A stretch of DNA of 5,022 bases from Candidatus Cloacimonadota bacterium (GTDB lineage Bacteria; Cloacimonadota; Cloacimonadia; Cloacimonadales; Cloacimonadaceae): positions 1-5,022 of the forward strand of contig JAGOGT010000111.1 in the NCBI GenBank assembly GCA_017996595.1, read 5' to 3'. The notes beneath the pieces are model-generated. The model was not told where the DNA came from. It ran no database searches and saw nothing but the letters and a program-made list of their open reading frames with translations. The translations under genes and the position numbers were made by a program. Shown one piece after another: positions 1 to 5,022 of the stretch (positions within the stretch are counted from its first letter, which is position 1; each line of letters starts with the position of its first letter).

Positions 1-995
1 TCCAACGAGGCATAGGCGTCGTTCATCTTGCGGGTTTTGTCGCTGTTCCAGGCTTCGGCGTAGTCTATATTCACGTTCAAATTGGGATTTAGCATATAGG
101 TGGCAAAGCCCTGGACGCCTTCTTCGTCCAATCCCGTGGCCTGGGCATCGGAAAGAGTTTCATTATGATGATTGGCCAGGGGCAGATCGTGCAGGCGATA
201 GAGGAAGTCGTCATAGAGCATATAGGCCGCTCCAATCCTTAACTTACTTGGACCAACGACACCATTGATATAAACAGCCCTGCCTTCTAAGGATTCGATA
301 TTGGGTAAGTGGTAGAGCTTCGAGATAGCATACTCTGCTTGCAAATCAAAATCACTTTCGGAAATTAACAACCGCCCGCCAAAAACATCGCGCTTGCTGT
401 AGGCATTGGAGGTATAGAGATCGCGGTAGGAAACGGCCGAAGCGCCCAGATTGATGCCCTCAAAGAGGGGATACTGCGCGTCCGCACCGTAGGCCAGATC
501 ATAGAGGCCCTGGTAGTTCTCGCTTTCCACCGCGCCGTATAATGCCTTTAGTTTCAGCTTGTTGTCGTATTTGAAAAGGAAACTTTCGATGCGGTGATCG
601 AGGTCAAATTCGGTGTCCTGGAAGCTGCGGAATACAAGGCCATTGCCAAAGGTCTCTTCCGTGGTGCCGGCATGGAAGCTGAAGGCATCCTTGCTATAGG
701 TGGCATAGAGCTCTTTCCAGGCCATAACGAGGCTTTCGGGATTCAGTTCATCGTAGATTTCTGTTTGCTCCACGGGATGCTTGGGCAATTCGGCAATGAA
801 CTTCATGCCAAAGCTGAAATTGCGGTAGCCGAGATTAAAAGCGAAGCTATCGGTGAAATAGGCATGCAGGGAGTCCTCAGAAGTGCGGTAGATGAATTTG
901 GCTTCGTTAAGACCATTCAGGCTGAGGGTATTTTGTGCCGGCAGCGAAAGCAGCAACAAGGATAGCAGCAGCAGGGGCAGAATACGTTTCAGCAC
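1..995 (-). CDS. Predicted outer-membrane beta-barrel protein, DUF6029-like (3' end outside window)
   Basis: The reading frame is open from a GTG at 995-993 to the window edge: 331 codons with no stop, so the C-terminus is missing. Residues 1-20 are a signal peptide (VLKR, then a Leu-rich core ending LPA before Q21). The rest is rich in Tyr, Phe and Asn with alternating hydrophobic and polar residues and short turns, as in beta-barrels. The stretch FGNGLVFRSF (116-125), followed by acidic segments and 'YGADAQYPLFEG' (169-180), resembles the DUF6029 family of Bacteroidota and relatives, whose function is unknown. That match is from memory of the family pattern, not from a search. No cysteine occurs in the visible part. 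The gene starts 1 nt after the stop of the thioredoxin gene and is the last visible gene of the operon. No ATG lies near the start; GTG is chosen because a GAGG-containing site sits 9 nt upstream. It could instead be another barrel or porin-like family. Confidence 0.7.
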   Translation of the reverse strand, partial: MLKRILPLLLLSLLLLSLPAQNTLSLNGLNEAKFIYRTSEDSLHAYFTDSFAFNLGYRNFSFGMKFIAELPKHPVEQTEIYDELNPESLVMAWKELYATYSKDAFSFHAGTTEETFGNGLVFRSFQDTEFDLDHRIESFLFKYDNKLKLKALYGAVESENYQGLYDLAYGADAQYPLFEGINLGASAVSYRDLYTSNAYSKRDVFGGRLLISESDFDLQAEYAISKLYHLPNIESLEGRAVYINGVVGPSKLRIGAAYMLYDDFLYRLHDLPLANHHNETLSDAQATGLDEEGVQGFATYMLNPNLNVNIDYAEAWNSDKTRKMNDAYASL

Positions 996-996
996 T

Positions 997-1485
997 TTAT
1001 TCCGCCTCGCTTTCCAGGCCCAGCAGCATGCGGATATGATGCTCGTATTCTGCTTCCACGCCTGCTTCGTAGCCGATGTGCGAATATACTATCTCGCCGC
1101 TATTATCCAGAATAAAGCTATGCGGGGGGTTAACCACCCCCAGCTTCCTGGCCAGAGACTTATCACAATCAAAGAGATTGATGAATTTATAGTTTTTAGT
1201 TTTAAGGTAGTTCTTGGCCTTGGCCTGGTTTTTGGGAGCGTCGATGGAGATCATTACCACGGTTAAGGTGTCATATTTCACCGCCAGATCGTGGAGCTTG
1301 GGCATGGCGTCCTTGCAGGGTTTGCAATAATCCGCCCAGAAGTCGATCAGAACAGGGCCTTTCCCTAAAAGGGATTCCAGGCTAACGTCCTTGCCGGAAG
1401 CATCTGGCAACCGAAATTCTGGCATGGCATCGGCCAGCAGCAGGCTGCACATTAGCAGCATGATAAGCAGGATCAGGTGTTTCAT
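997..1485 (-). CDS. Exported TlpA/ResA-like thioredoxin-fold oxidoreductase
   Basis: This 162-residue protein is likely a periplasmic thiol-disulfide oxidoreductase of the TlpA/ResA/AhpC-TSA group. Residues 1 to about 18-20 form a Sec signal peptide (MKH plus a Leu/Ile/Met core, ending near ADA). C13 is not in a proper lipobox, so it is probably not a lipoprotein. The mature part starts with the family's 'PEFRLPDASGKDVSLESL' (22-39), then the active site WADYCKPC with C54 and C57, and the loop 'GVVNPPHSFILD' (116-127) where P121 is the expected cis-proline. The length is right for a single-domain member. An extra cysteine, C107, lies away from the active site. The gene starts 3 bp after the lipoprotein gene, with AGGAGA (1497-1492) 6 nt before the ATG. 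Sharing an operon with DsbD suggests it is kept reduced by DsbD and acts on periplasmic disulfides. Its substrate cannot be told from sequence; cytochrome c maturation is a family role, but no ccm gene is visible here. Confidence 0.92.
   Translation of the reverse strand: MKHLILLIMLLMCSLLLADAMPEFRLPDASGKDVSLESLLGKGPVLIDFWADYCKPCKDAMPKLHDLAVKYDTLTVVMISIDAPKNQAKAKNYLKTKNYKFINLFDCDKSLARKLGVVNPPHSFILDNSGEIVYSHIGYEAGVEAEYEHHIRMLLGLESEAE
1002..1008 (-). promoter_or_regulatory. Ribosome binding site for the GTG-started barrel gene
   Basis: GAGGCGG on the minus strand sits inside the last codons of the thioredoxin gene, with GAGG 9 nt before the GTG at 995. No ATG is available nearby. The site overlaps the upstream coding end, which suits translational coupling. 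Confidence 0.55.
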
Positions 1486-1488
1486 ATC

Positions 1489-2601
1489 TTATCTCCTAAT
1501 GCGGCTGAAGCTATGCACCAGGCCGCCGTAGATTGTGGAATTATTGGCAAAGGGGGTGGGCTTATGCTGGGCAAAAACCACCAGTTTCAGGTCTGTAGGC
1601 AAATCCACCGTGGAGCTAAGGCTGATGGATACCGGCTCGTTCAAATCCACGCCGGTGAGACTCTGCGAACCCAAAGCGCGCACCACGTTATGCAAGGGAT
1701 CGCCATTGGCATTGGTATGATCCGATGTTTCCTCGATCAGCACGTAGCTAAGCTCCAGATTGGCCTGATCCAGAGTGATTTGCGGCAGCAACCTCACCGA
1801 GGCATTTAAGTCCCTGCCGGAGATTGTGGCGTTGATTAGCTGGTAACGAATGGGCTCATCTACCTGCACCAGGGCGTCCACATGGCTTTGATAGAGCGCC
1901 AGGGAAGTAGCATTACTCTGGGAAACCTTCTCCTTGCCCTGGAAAACCGAGGTGGGAGCGGAGAATACGTTGTAATAGAGATTGGTATTATCATGCGGCA
2001 AATGGAGCTCATTCATGATGTGATGCTCCAGATAGATGAATTGACCCGGGTACTGAAGCTCCAGATCATGCAGCTTCACTTCCGCATCGGGACAGCCGGG
2101 ACAGGTGTCAAAGGTAAAATATTCTGCGATCACCAGCTGCTTATTCACCGGATTGCAGGTATTTTGATTGCCGCGCAGCAGCCATTTACCATCCACTTTG
2201 CGCAGGCGTTCAGCGCTGTAAAGGCTATCCGCCAGCACTGCTTTGGTAGCCGGATCGGTGATCAAAAGCCTCCAGGAAGCCAGCGCTTCCGTGTCATTTT
2301 GCTGCTGCACATTGCTGAATGTAACCTCAAACTGGGGATCGGCAACGCCGGCAAGATAAGTTTCCAGCAAGGTTTGCCACTCGTTTTTGGTAACCCCAAA
2401 GTGCTGATAATCATCGGCGTAATGAGCCATGGCGGGGCTGAGATCAGCTGCCGTGGAGATATTGAAATCCGCTTCCAGGGGCTCAAATAGCTCCGTAGCG
2501 AAATTCTCCTGTTCATCAGGGACAAAATTATGGTCGAAGCGGTCGCAGGAAGAAATCCCCATAACCACAACCACCAGCAGGATAACAAGATAATGCTTCA
2601 T
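1489..2601 (-). CDS. Omp28-like lipoprotein with a thioredoxin-like CXXC domain
   Basis: This is a 370-residue predicted lipoprotein: a hydrophobic signal peptide ends in the lipobox I16-S17-S18-C19, so C19 should be lipidated. Residues about 32-145 form a small alpha+beta segment ('AHYADDYQHFGVTKNEW', later 'ERLRKVDGKWLLRG') that looks like an NTF2/SnoaL-like fold. Residues about 152-245 are thioredoxin-like: beta strand 'QLVIAEYFTF', redox motif C167-P-G-C170, 'FIYLEHHIM', and 'SAPTSVFQG', where P216 fits the cis-proline. Residues about 250-370 look like an all-beta domain. This thioredoxin-plus-beta layout resembles the Omp28-related proteins of Bacteroidota; the assignment is by pattern, without a search. 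C149 is a further cysteine just before the thioredoxin domain. The gene lies 2 bp after dsbD, with AAGGA overlapping the end of dsbD as its ribosome binding site. I infer that it is a membrane-anchored partner reduced by DsbD. The two halves outside the CXXC domain are of unknown role. Confidence 0.8.
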   Translation of the reverse strand: MKHYLVILLVVVVMGISSCDRFDHNFVPDEQENFATELFEPLEADFNISTAADLSPAMAHYADDYQHFGVTKNEWQTLLETYLAGVADPQFEVTFSNVQQQNDTEALASWRLLITDPATKAVLADSLYSAERLRKVDGKWLLRGNQNTCNPVNKQLVIAEYFTFDTCPGCPDAEVKLHDLELQYPGQFIYLEHHIMNELHLPHDNTNLYYNVFSAPTSVFQGKEKVSQSNATSLALYQSHVDALVQVDEPIRYQLINATISGRDLNASVRLLPQITLDQANLELSYVLIEETSDHTNANGDPLHNVVRALGSQSLTGVDLNEPVSISLSSTVDLPTDLKLVVFAQHKPTPFANNSTIYGGLVHSFSRIRR

Positions 2602-2603
2602 GC

Positions 2604-4481
2604 TTATTCCTTTTTGTCCGGAATTTGCACAGGCGCAGCAGGCACCCTGGCCAGGGCCGCACTCACATCATTCCGGGATAGCAATTCACCAAAGAGGAAA
2701 GGCGCTTCGCCGGGAATATAGAGTGCATTGAAGGGCACTCCGGCACGGTCATGCTTCTTGATCCACTCAAATAGCCTGGCATCCTTTTTGGTGAAATCAC
2801 CTCTCAAGAGTACTACGCCTTTGCTCTTGAATTCCTGCATCATGGCATCAGTAAAGAGCACCGTTTTCTCATTGGTCATGCAATTCTTGCACCATGCGGC
2901 TCCGATGTCAAGGAAAACCGTCTTACCTTCCGCCTGAAGTTTATTAAATAGCTCTTCATCAAATACATACCAGCCTTCGGGAGCGTGCGGAGCGGGGATC
3001 ATTTCCCCGGCTTGAGCTGCCTGAGGAGCATTGGCTTGGTGGCTTTCCTTCATCGGCAGGTAGGTAAAAGCCGCCCAGATAATGAGAATAAGGGGCAGAA
3101 TCGTGAAGATCCACTGCGTGGCTTTGCTGTGTTCCATGCGCACAAAGCGGCCATAGAGCCACACTGAGAAGCCCAGAATGAGCATAAACCAGATCACCTG
3201 CAGCAGGTAATCGCCACTGGTAAGCATCAGCAAGGTTTTTAGCTGTGTATAAACAAGATAGAGCAGCACGAAGCCCATCAGTTCCTTGAAGATAATCATC
3301 CAGTCGCCAGGCTTGGGAATTATCTTTAAAGCCTTGGGGAAAAAGCCGATCAGCAGGAAGGGGAAGGCAAAGCCCAGGCCGATCATCAGGAAGAAAATCA
3401 TCATCAGGGCTGGAGCCAGTTTCAGCGCAAAGGGCAACGCCGCTCCCAAAAAAGGCCCCGTGCAGGAAATGGCCATCAAAAAGGCAAAGATGCCCCCAAA
3501 GAAGGAACCGCTGTAGCCACCTTTGGCAGTTGCCTGCGTGGCTGCGGTCATTCCCGGAGCATGAATCTCGAAAATGCCCAGAAGTGAGAGGGCAAATACA
3601 AAAACCACCGCCATTAAGGCAATCACAAAGCCGGGATTCTGATTCTGCAAACCCCAGCCTGCCGATTCACCGGCTTGCTGCAAAGCGATGAAAATCCCTC
3701 CCAGAATGGCGAAGGATAAAAGCACGCCCACGGTGTACACCAAGGTGTGGCTAAGCACCTTGCTGCGGTCTTTCTGCGCCTGATTCATGATGCTCATGAT
3801 GCGAATGGGCAAGATAGGCAGCACGCAAGGCGTGATATTAAGAATAATCCCACCCAAAAAGGCAAAGAGGATATACTTTAAAATCTCACTCCAGGGCGGA
3901 GGAGTACTGGAGTTTGGGGATTCCGTAGTGCTGGGGCTCTGGGTATCTGGAGTGCCGGAATCCTGAAGTGCGGGAGTAACGGAGTCCTGGATTAGAGGAG
4001 AGGGGGGTTCGGGAGTTACCGCTGTTTCCGCAGCCACTACCTTCAGTTTCAAGCTTCCTTCGGCTTCTTCGGGGGGATTGCACATCCCGCTTTCATAGCA
4101 AAGATTATATCCCATCAGCGCGGTAATCGTTTTAGCTCCGGGCCTGGCATTGCTTTTCACCGTGAAAGGCAGGCTGAGCGTAACCTTGGGATAGTAATTC
4201 CATTCTTCGGCCGAAACAGCCTTGGTGGGCTTGGGATAGCTCACTTTGCCAAAACTAAGCTCAGGATGCGAGGCCTGAAGATAAAAATACTCCGGTTCCT
4301 GAGGGTTAACGCTCTGCTTCTGGTCCTCGGGAATGGTCAAAGTAGCCTTGATAGTTCCTTTTTCCCCAGGTTTCAATTCTCCGGGGCTAATGCTGAAAGA
4401 CACGCTCTGCGAGAGTAGCGAGCCGGCAAATAGCATAGCTATCACTATTAGCAACAGCAGTTTATAGCTGGTTAGCTTCAT
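2604..4481 (-). CDS. dsbD: DsbD-type thiol:disulfide interchange protein
   Basis: This 625-residue inner-membrane protein moves electrons from cytoplasmic thioredoxin to periplasmic thiol proteins. Numbering starts at the ATG at 4481. Residues 1 to about 25 are a signal peptide. Residues about 27-150 are the N-terminal periplasmic domain with C128 and C134 in 'NLCYESGMCNPP', the same six-residue spacing as E. coli C103/C109. A Pro/Ser/Thr linker follows (about 152-198). Eight membrane segments lie at about 201-226, 245-267, 284-306, 323-353, 357-380, 394-414, 425-444 and 455-476. C219 ('TPCVLPILPI') and C340 ('AISCTGPFLG') match E. coli C163/C285. The C-terminal thioredoxin-like domain (about 500-615) has C531-K-N-C534 and 'AGVPFNALYIPG' with the cis-proline P583. 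An in-frame ATG at 4517 would add 12 residues, but it has no ribosome binding site and falls in the likely promoter, whereas GGAGG precedes 4481 by 6 nt. It is the first gene of the operon. The linker is encoded by a degenerate 8-bp tandem repeat. Confidence 0.97.
   Translation of the reverse strand: MKLTSYKLLLLIVIAMLFAGSLLSQSVSFSISPGELKPGEKGTIKATLTIPEDQKQSVNPQEPEYFYLQASHPELSFGKVSYPKPTKAVSAEEWNYYPKVTLSLPFTVKSNARPGAKTITALMGYNLCYESGMCNPPEEAEGSLKLKVVAAETAVTPEPPSPLIQDSVTPALQDSGTPDTQSPSTTESPNSSTPPPWSEILKYILFAFLGGIILNITPCVLPILPIRIMSIMNQAQKDRSKVLSHTLVYTVGVLLSFAILGGIFIALQQAGESAGWGLQNQNPGFVIALMAVVFVFALSLLGIFEIHAPGMTAATQATAKGGYSGSFFGGIFAFLMAISCTGPFLGAALPFALKLAPALMMIFFLMIGLGFAFPFLLIGFFPKALKIIPKPGDWMIIFKELMGFVLLYLVYTQLKTLLMLTSGDYLLQVIWFMLILGFSVWLYGRFVRMEHSKATQWIFTILPLILIIWAAFTYLPMKESHQANAPQAAQAGEMIPAPHAPEGWYVFDEELFNKLQAEGKTVFLDIGAAWCKNCMTNEKTVLFTDAMMQEFKSKGVVLLRGDFTKKDARLFEWIKKHDRAGVPFNALYIPGEAPFLFGELLSRNDVSAALARVPAAPVQIPDKKE
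3901..4004 (-). repeat. Degenerate 8-bp tandem repeat inside dsbD, encoding the linker
   Basis: Read on the plus strand from 3901, thirteen consecutive 8-bp units fit a consensus GGAGTNCT. The first base is G in all 13 units, the second G in 11, the third A in 10, the fifth T in 10, and the sixth is variable. Best copies are GGAGTACT (3901-3908) and GGAGTCCT (3981-3988). Because 8 is not a multiple of 3, the frame rotates and the encoded protein repeats every 24 nt, that is every 8 residues: for example SPLIQDSV (161-168) and TPALQDSG (169-176). The block makes up most of the flexible linker between the periplasmic N-domain and the first membrane helix of DsbD. Confidence 0.8.
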
Positions 4482-4487
4482 TTTTAT

Positions 4488-4492
4488 CCTCC
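4488..4492 (-). promoter_or_regulatory. Shine-Dalgarno GGAGG that fixes the dsbD start
   Basis: On the minus strand GGAGG is followed by ATAAAA and then the ATG at 4481-4479, an ideal 6-nt spacing. The alternative upstream ATG at 4517 has only A/T-rich sequence before it. The site therefore decides for the shorter product, whose N-terminus is also a proper signal peptide. Confidence 0.9.
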
Positions 4493-4514
4493 ACGATGAT
4501 AAACATTTTAATAT

Positions 4515-4542
4515 CAAATATAATATGCAGAAATCATTCCAA
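4515..4542 (-). promoter_or_regulatory. Candidate promoter of the dsbD operon
   Basis: On the minus strand TATATTTG (4522-4515) fits the TAnnTTTG -7 element known from Bacteroidota, and CTTGGAA lies upstream (TTGGAA at 4542-4537), supplying a possible -33 TTG. The gap is 17 nt, slightly shorter than the usual Bacteroidota spacing, and TTGGAA does not pair at a good distance with a classical sigma-70 TATAAT. Transcription would start near 4508 and give a leader of about 27 nt before the GTG-GAGG-ATG region. It is the only good candidate directly before the operon, and the local A+T richness supports it. No operator or riboswitch is recognisable. Confidence 0.35.
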
Positions 4543-4580
4543 GCCCGGAGAGATTTTCGTGGGGCTGAAGCACCTGATGT

Positions 4581-4642
4581 ATGAATAATGAAGAATGAAA
4601 GCTGCGCTAATGCAAATTACAAATTATGAATTAAGAGTTAAG
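4581..4642. repeat. Two blocks of imperfect 7-bp A/T-rich tandem repeats
   Basis: At 4581-4601 three 7-bp units share ATGAANN (ATGAATA first). After a 13-bp gap, 4615-4642 holds four 7-bp units close to AATTANG (AATTATG at 4622-4628, AATTAAG at 4629-4635, AGTTAAG last). Low-complexity DNA of this kind is common in intergenic regions of several bacterial phyla and has no assigned role. Confidence 0.55.
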
Positions 4643-4751
4643 ATAGCTGGGAGATAAGCATATAGCTCTCTCTGTTTGCATTCAGCATGCTGCCCATACT
4701 GACCATATTACTTCAGCCTTCAATACCAAATGCCTGGCCTCATATTTCCCA

Positions 4752-4783
4752 GAACCATCCGGGATCGCGATCCAGGATGGTTC
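4752..4783. repeat. 32-bp near-perfect palindrome
   Basis: The left arm GAACCATCCGGGATCG (4752-4767) pairs with 4768-4783 at 15 of 16 positions; the single mismatch is 4761 against 4774. The centre is TCGCGA with no loop. After two further mismatches, CC at 4748-4749 also pairs with GG at 4786-4787. There is no T-tract on either side, so it is not a typical intrinsic terminator. It lies about 270 bp before dsbD. It could be a dispersed palindromic element or a binding site for a dimeric protein; the sequence alone does not decide. Confidence 0.75.
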
Positions 4784-4927
4784 CAGGTGGGTGTTTGGGA
4801 AGAACATGAAAGTGATTCAGAATATAGAATTTACGATCTAAGAATGATAATGCAGGGAATGGACACTATGGTCGTGATGGACTGTTGCCCCGATAAGTGT
4901 AAAGAGTCACCCAAATCTGCAAATGGG

Positions 4928-5007
4928 CGTCGGTGTGACAAGTGGGGATAAGGCTTTTATTGGTGGGGAGTTATTGCGGACTGGTTTTAGACTGTGTCAC
5001 AGCGACG
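4928..5007. repeat. Inverted repeat with 16/17-bp arms and a 47-bp spacer
   Basis: The left arm CGTCGGTGTGACAAGT (4928-4943) matches the reverse complement of the right arm ACTGTGTCACAGCGACG (4991-5007), apart from one mismatch and one extra base. The 47-bp spacer holds no recognisable gene. The whole unit is small enough for a MITE-like element or a paired binding site, but no target-site duplication is visible and the right side is cut short by the window edge. Confidence 0.6.
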
Positions 5008-5019
5008 TTTGGACGTTTC
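5004..5019. repeat. 8-bp direct tandem repeat at the window edge
   Basis: GACGTTTG (5004-5011) is followed at once by GACGTTTC (5012-5019). It overlaps the right arm of the inverted repeat, and only 3 bases remain after it, so the full extent of the array cannot be seen. Confidence 0.5.
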
Positions 5020-5022
5020 TGG

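Larger units (their letters stand above)
4482..5022. other. Upstream region without a convincing gene
   Basis: About 540 bp with no open frame that looks like a real protein. It holds, from the operon outwards: the dsbD ribosome binding site and likely promoter, two blocks of 7-bp A/T-rich repeats (4581-4642), a 10-bp palindrome CAGCATGCTG (4683-4692), a 32-bp near-perfect palindrome (4752-4783), and an inverted repeat with an 8-bp direct repeat at the far end (4928-5019). The short frames present (plus strand 4730-4951; plus strand from 4923 to the edge; minus strand from the edge to 4971) lack ribosome binding sites and overlap these repeats. No tRNA, terminator with a T-tract, or insertion sequence is seen. 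Confidence 0.6.

Noticed and set aside
594..965. Plus-strand open frame of 123 codons opposite the barrel gene
   Set aside because: It is a shadow of the minus-strand gene, which has a signal peptide, a coherent beta-barrel pattern and operon spacing. The same applies to the plus-strand frames at 892-1266, 1477-1809 and 1882-2490.
3886..4083. Alternative minus-strand frame with an Arg/Ser-rich 65-residue product
   Set aside because: It is a by-product of the 8-bp repeat read in another frame, within the intact dsbD gene.
4482..4517. Longer DsbD starting at the ATG at 4517
   Set aside because: The 12 extra residues would spoil the signal peptide start, there is no ribosome binding site, and the codon lies in the likely promoter; GGAGG fits the ATG at 4481.
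4752..4783. Palindrome as an intrinsic terminator
   Set aside because: There is no T-rich tract on either strand, no loop, and no gene ending next to it.
4730..4951. Plus-strand open frame of 73 codons in the upstream region
   Set aside because: There is no ribosome binding site before its ATG, it runs through the 32-bp palindrome and into the left arm of the inverted repeat, and the product resembles no family I know.
4971..5021. Possible C-terminal tail of a minus-strand gene entering from the window edge (16 codons, then TAA)
   Set aside because: Sixteen codons inside repeat sequence are not evidence of a gene; another minus-strand frame there stops after 11 codons.
4923..5022. Plus-strand frame from an ATG at 4923 that stays open to the window edge (33 codons)
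   Set aside because: It has no ribosome binding site, overlaps both arms of the inverted repeat and the 8-bp repeat, and is too short to judge. Sequence beyond 5022 could change this.

Overview
The window carries one tightly packed gene cluster on the minus strand (about 4481 down to 1), preceded by roughly 540 bp of DNA with no convincing gene (4482-5022). Read in the direction of transcription, the order is: a full-length DsbD-type transmembrane electron-transfer protein (4481-2604); a thioredoxin-fold lipoprotein of the Omp28-like type (2601-1489); a small exported TlpA/ResA-like thioredoxin (1485-997); and the first 331 codons of a cysteine-free, predicted outer-membrane beta-barrel resembling the DUF6029 family (995 to beyond position 1). 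The gaps between the four genes are 2, 3 and 1 bp, and each downstream Shine-Dalgarno lies inside the end of the preceding gene, so they are almost certainly one operon.

The cluster reads as a periplasmic thiol-reduction relay. DsbD would take electrons from cytoplasmic thioredoxin and pass them across the inner membrane. The two exported CXXC proteins are the obvious recipients: one soluble or membrane-tethered by its signal sequence, one lipid-anchored. All six redox cysteines of DsbD are present with the spacing known from E. coli. The fourth gene product has no cysteine in the visible part, so it is more likely a functional partner than a direct disulfide substrate.

The organism is a diderm bacterium with an outer membrane. 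The mix of an Omp28-like lipoprotein, a DUF6029-like barrel, a TlpA-like thioredoxin and a Bacteroidota-like TAnnTTTG promoter element suggests the Fibrobacterota-Chlorobiota-Bacteroidota (FCB) supergroup, with Cloacimonadota or a relative as a reasonable guess. This is inference from protein style, not from a marker gene.

The most unusual sequence features are repeats. A degenerate tandem repeat of an 8-bp unit lies inside dsbD and encodes an 8-residue-periodic Pro/Ser/Thr linker between its first two domains. The upstream non-coding region holds two blocks of 7-bp repeats, a 32-bp near-perfect palindrome, a pair of inverted 16-17 bp arms and an 8-bp direct repeat running towards the window edge. 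I see no RNA gene, insertion sequence, CRISPR array or defence system. The window looks like ordinary core envelope-biogenesis DNA with repeat-rich flanks rather than a novel system.
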